This document shows, piece after piece, positions 31,984 through 32,094 of a DNA stretch of 32,094 nt. Every line of letters begins with the position of its first letter. The first letter of the stretch is position 1. Source of the DNA: Syntrophorhabdaceae bacterium PtaU1.Bin034 (GTDB lineage Bacteria > Desulfobacterota_G > Syntrophorhabdia > Syntrophorhabdales > WCHB1-27); contig MVRP01000030.1 in the NCBI GenBank assembly GCA_002067405.1, positions 1-32,094 on the forward strand. The letters run 5' to 3'. The translations under genes and the position numbers were made by a program. The notes beneath the pieces are model-generated. The model saw only the letters and a program-made list of their open reading frames with translations, was not told the DNA's origin and ran no database searches.

Positions 31984-32094
31984 ATGAATGTGCATCCCTT
32001 TCTGCAGAGAGTACTTGAGTGGTCCCTCACGAGCGGCGTCCATATCGTCTTGGTCGTCATTCTCGCGTGGGTTGCACTGAAGCTGGCAAAGAGG
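31984..32094 (+). CDS. Probable MscS-family mechanosensitive channel, N-terminal fragment
   Basis: The frame runs to the window end (37 residues) and is therefore 3'-truncated. It begins MNVHPFLQRVLEWSLTSG and continues into a hydrophobic helix (V-H-I-V-L-V-V-I-L-A-W-V-A-L-K-L). A first helix preceded by L-x-x-W-x-x-T-S-G is common in small MscS channels. A GAGG sits eight bases before the ATG. With so little sequence the family call is tentative, but the coding nature and the transmembrane start are clear. Confidence 0.55.
   Translation, partial: MNVHPFLQRVLEWSLTSGVHIVLVVILAWVALKLAKR

Overview
The window reads as a chromosomal segment of an anaerobic deltaproteobacterium in the broad sense (Desulfobacterota, perhaps a Syntrophorhabdus/Syntrophobacterales-like lineage). 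The placement is inferred from gene content: a small siroheme sulfite reductase fused to ferredoxin clusters, an arsenosugar-type radical SAM cluster, CCG-domain Fe-S proteins, and a sigma-54 two-component system with matching promoters. No rRNA, tRNA, CRISPR array, insertion sequence or phage gene was seen. Coding density is high and most genes lie in co-directional, often overlapping operons.

Layout. (1) 1-1777, plus strand: tandem rhodanese (open at the window edge), DoxX/MauE-like membrane protein, exported rhodanese. (2) 1869-7118, minus strand: a Fe-S (CCG) / TVP38 fusion, a YdjY-like exported Cys protein, an AhpD-like protein, an ArsS-like radical SAM enzyme and two small glycosyltransferase-fold proteins. 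(3) 7507-19268, minus strand: a long sulfate-to-homocysteine gene run. In transcription order it is sbp, cysT, cysW, cysA (with an apparent frameshift), a ThiS-like sulfur carrier, metY-type PLP enzyme, ThiF-like adenylyltransferase, JAMM protease, sulfite reductase, then a 525-base gap, tusA-like, cysH, cysD, cysN. (4) 19511-24095, minus strand: cysK, Rrf2 regulator, second metY, metX, metW. (5) 24323-27292, plus strand: metN, metI, metQ and a MoaE-like gene. (6) 27379-30901, minus strand: histidine kinase, NtrC-type response regulator and a peroxiredoxin. (7) 31358-32094, plus strand: a lipoprotein and the start of a probable MscS channel.

How it works together. Sulfate is imported (Sbp-CysTWA), activated to APS (CysDN), reduced to sulfite by an APS reductase (CysH with the CC/CxxC/C signature) and to sulfide by the small Sir. 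The sulfur is probably loaded as a thiocarboxylate on the ThiS-like carrier (adenylated by the ThiF homologue, trimmed by the JAMM protease) and passed to O-acetylhomoserine by MetY. This is the pathway known from Wolinella as HcyS/HcyF/HcyD/MetY/Sir. CysN carries a C-terminal APS-kinase-like domain without its P-loop, which fits a route that stops at APS. The second cluster adds free-sulfide routes (CysK, MetY2, MetX), and MetNIQ imports methionine.

Regulation visible in the DNA. Two sigma-70 promoters, before sbp and before cysK, share a near-identical palindromic element just downstream of the -10; the Rrf2 regulator encoded in the cysK run is the obvious candidate binder. Two sigma-54 promoters, before the peroxiredoxin and before the lipoprotein, share a 26-27 base upstream element about 100-115 bases from the start site, which suggests a small regulon of the adjacent NtrC-type regulator. 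The 525-base gap before tusA holds a TATAAT box, a 10-residue Cys-containing mini-ORF with a perfect Shine-Dalgarno, and an 18-base arm that can pair with that Shine-Dalgarno, so it may be a cis-acting leader that has not been described.
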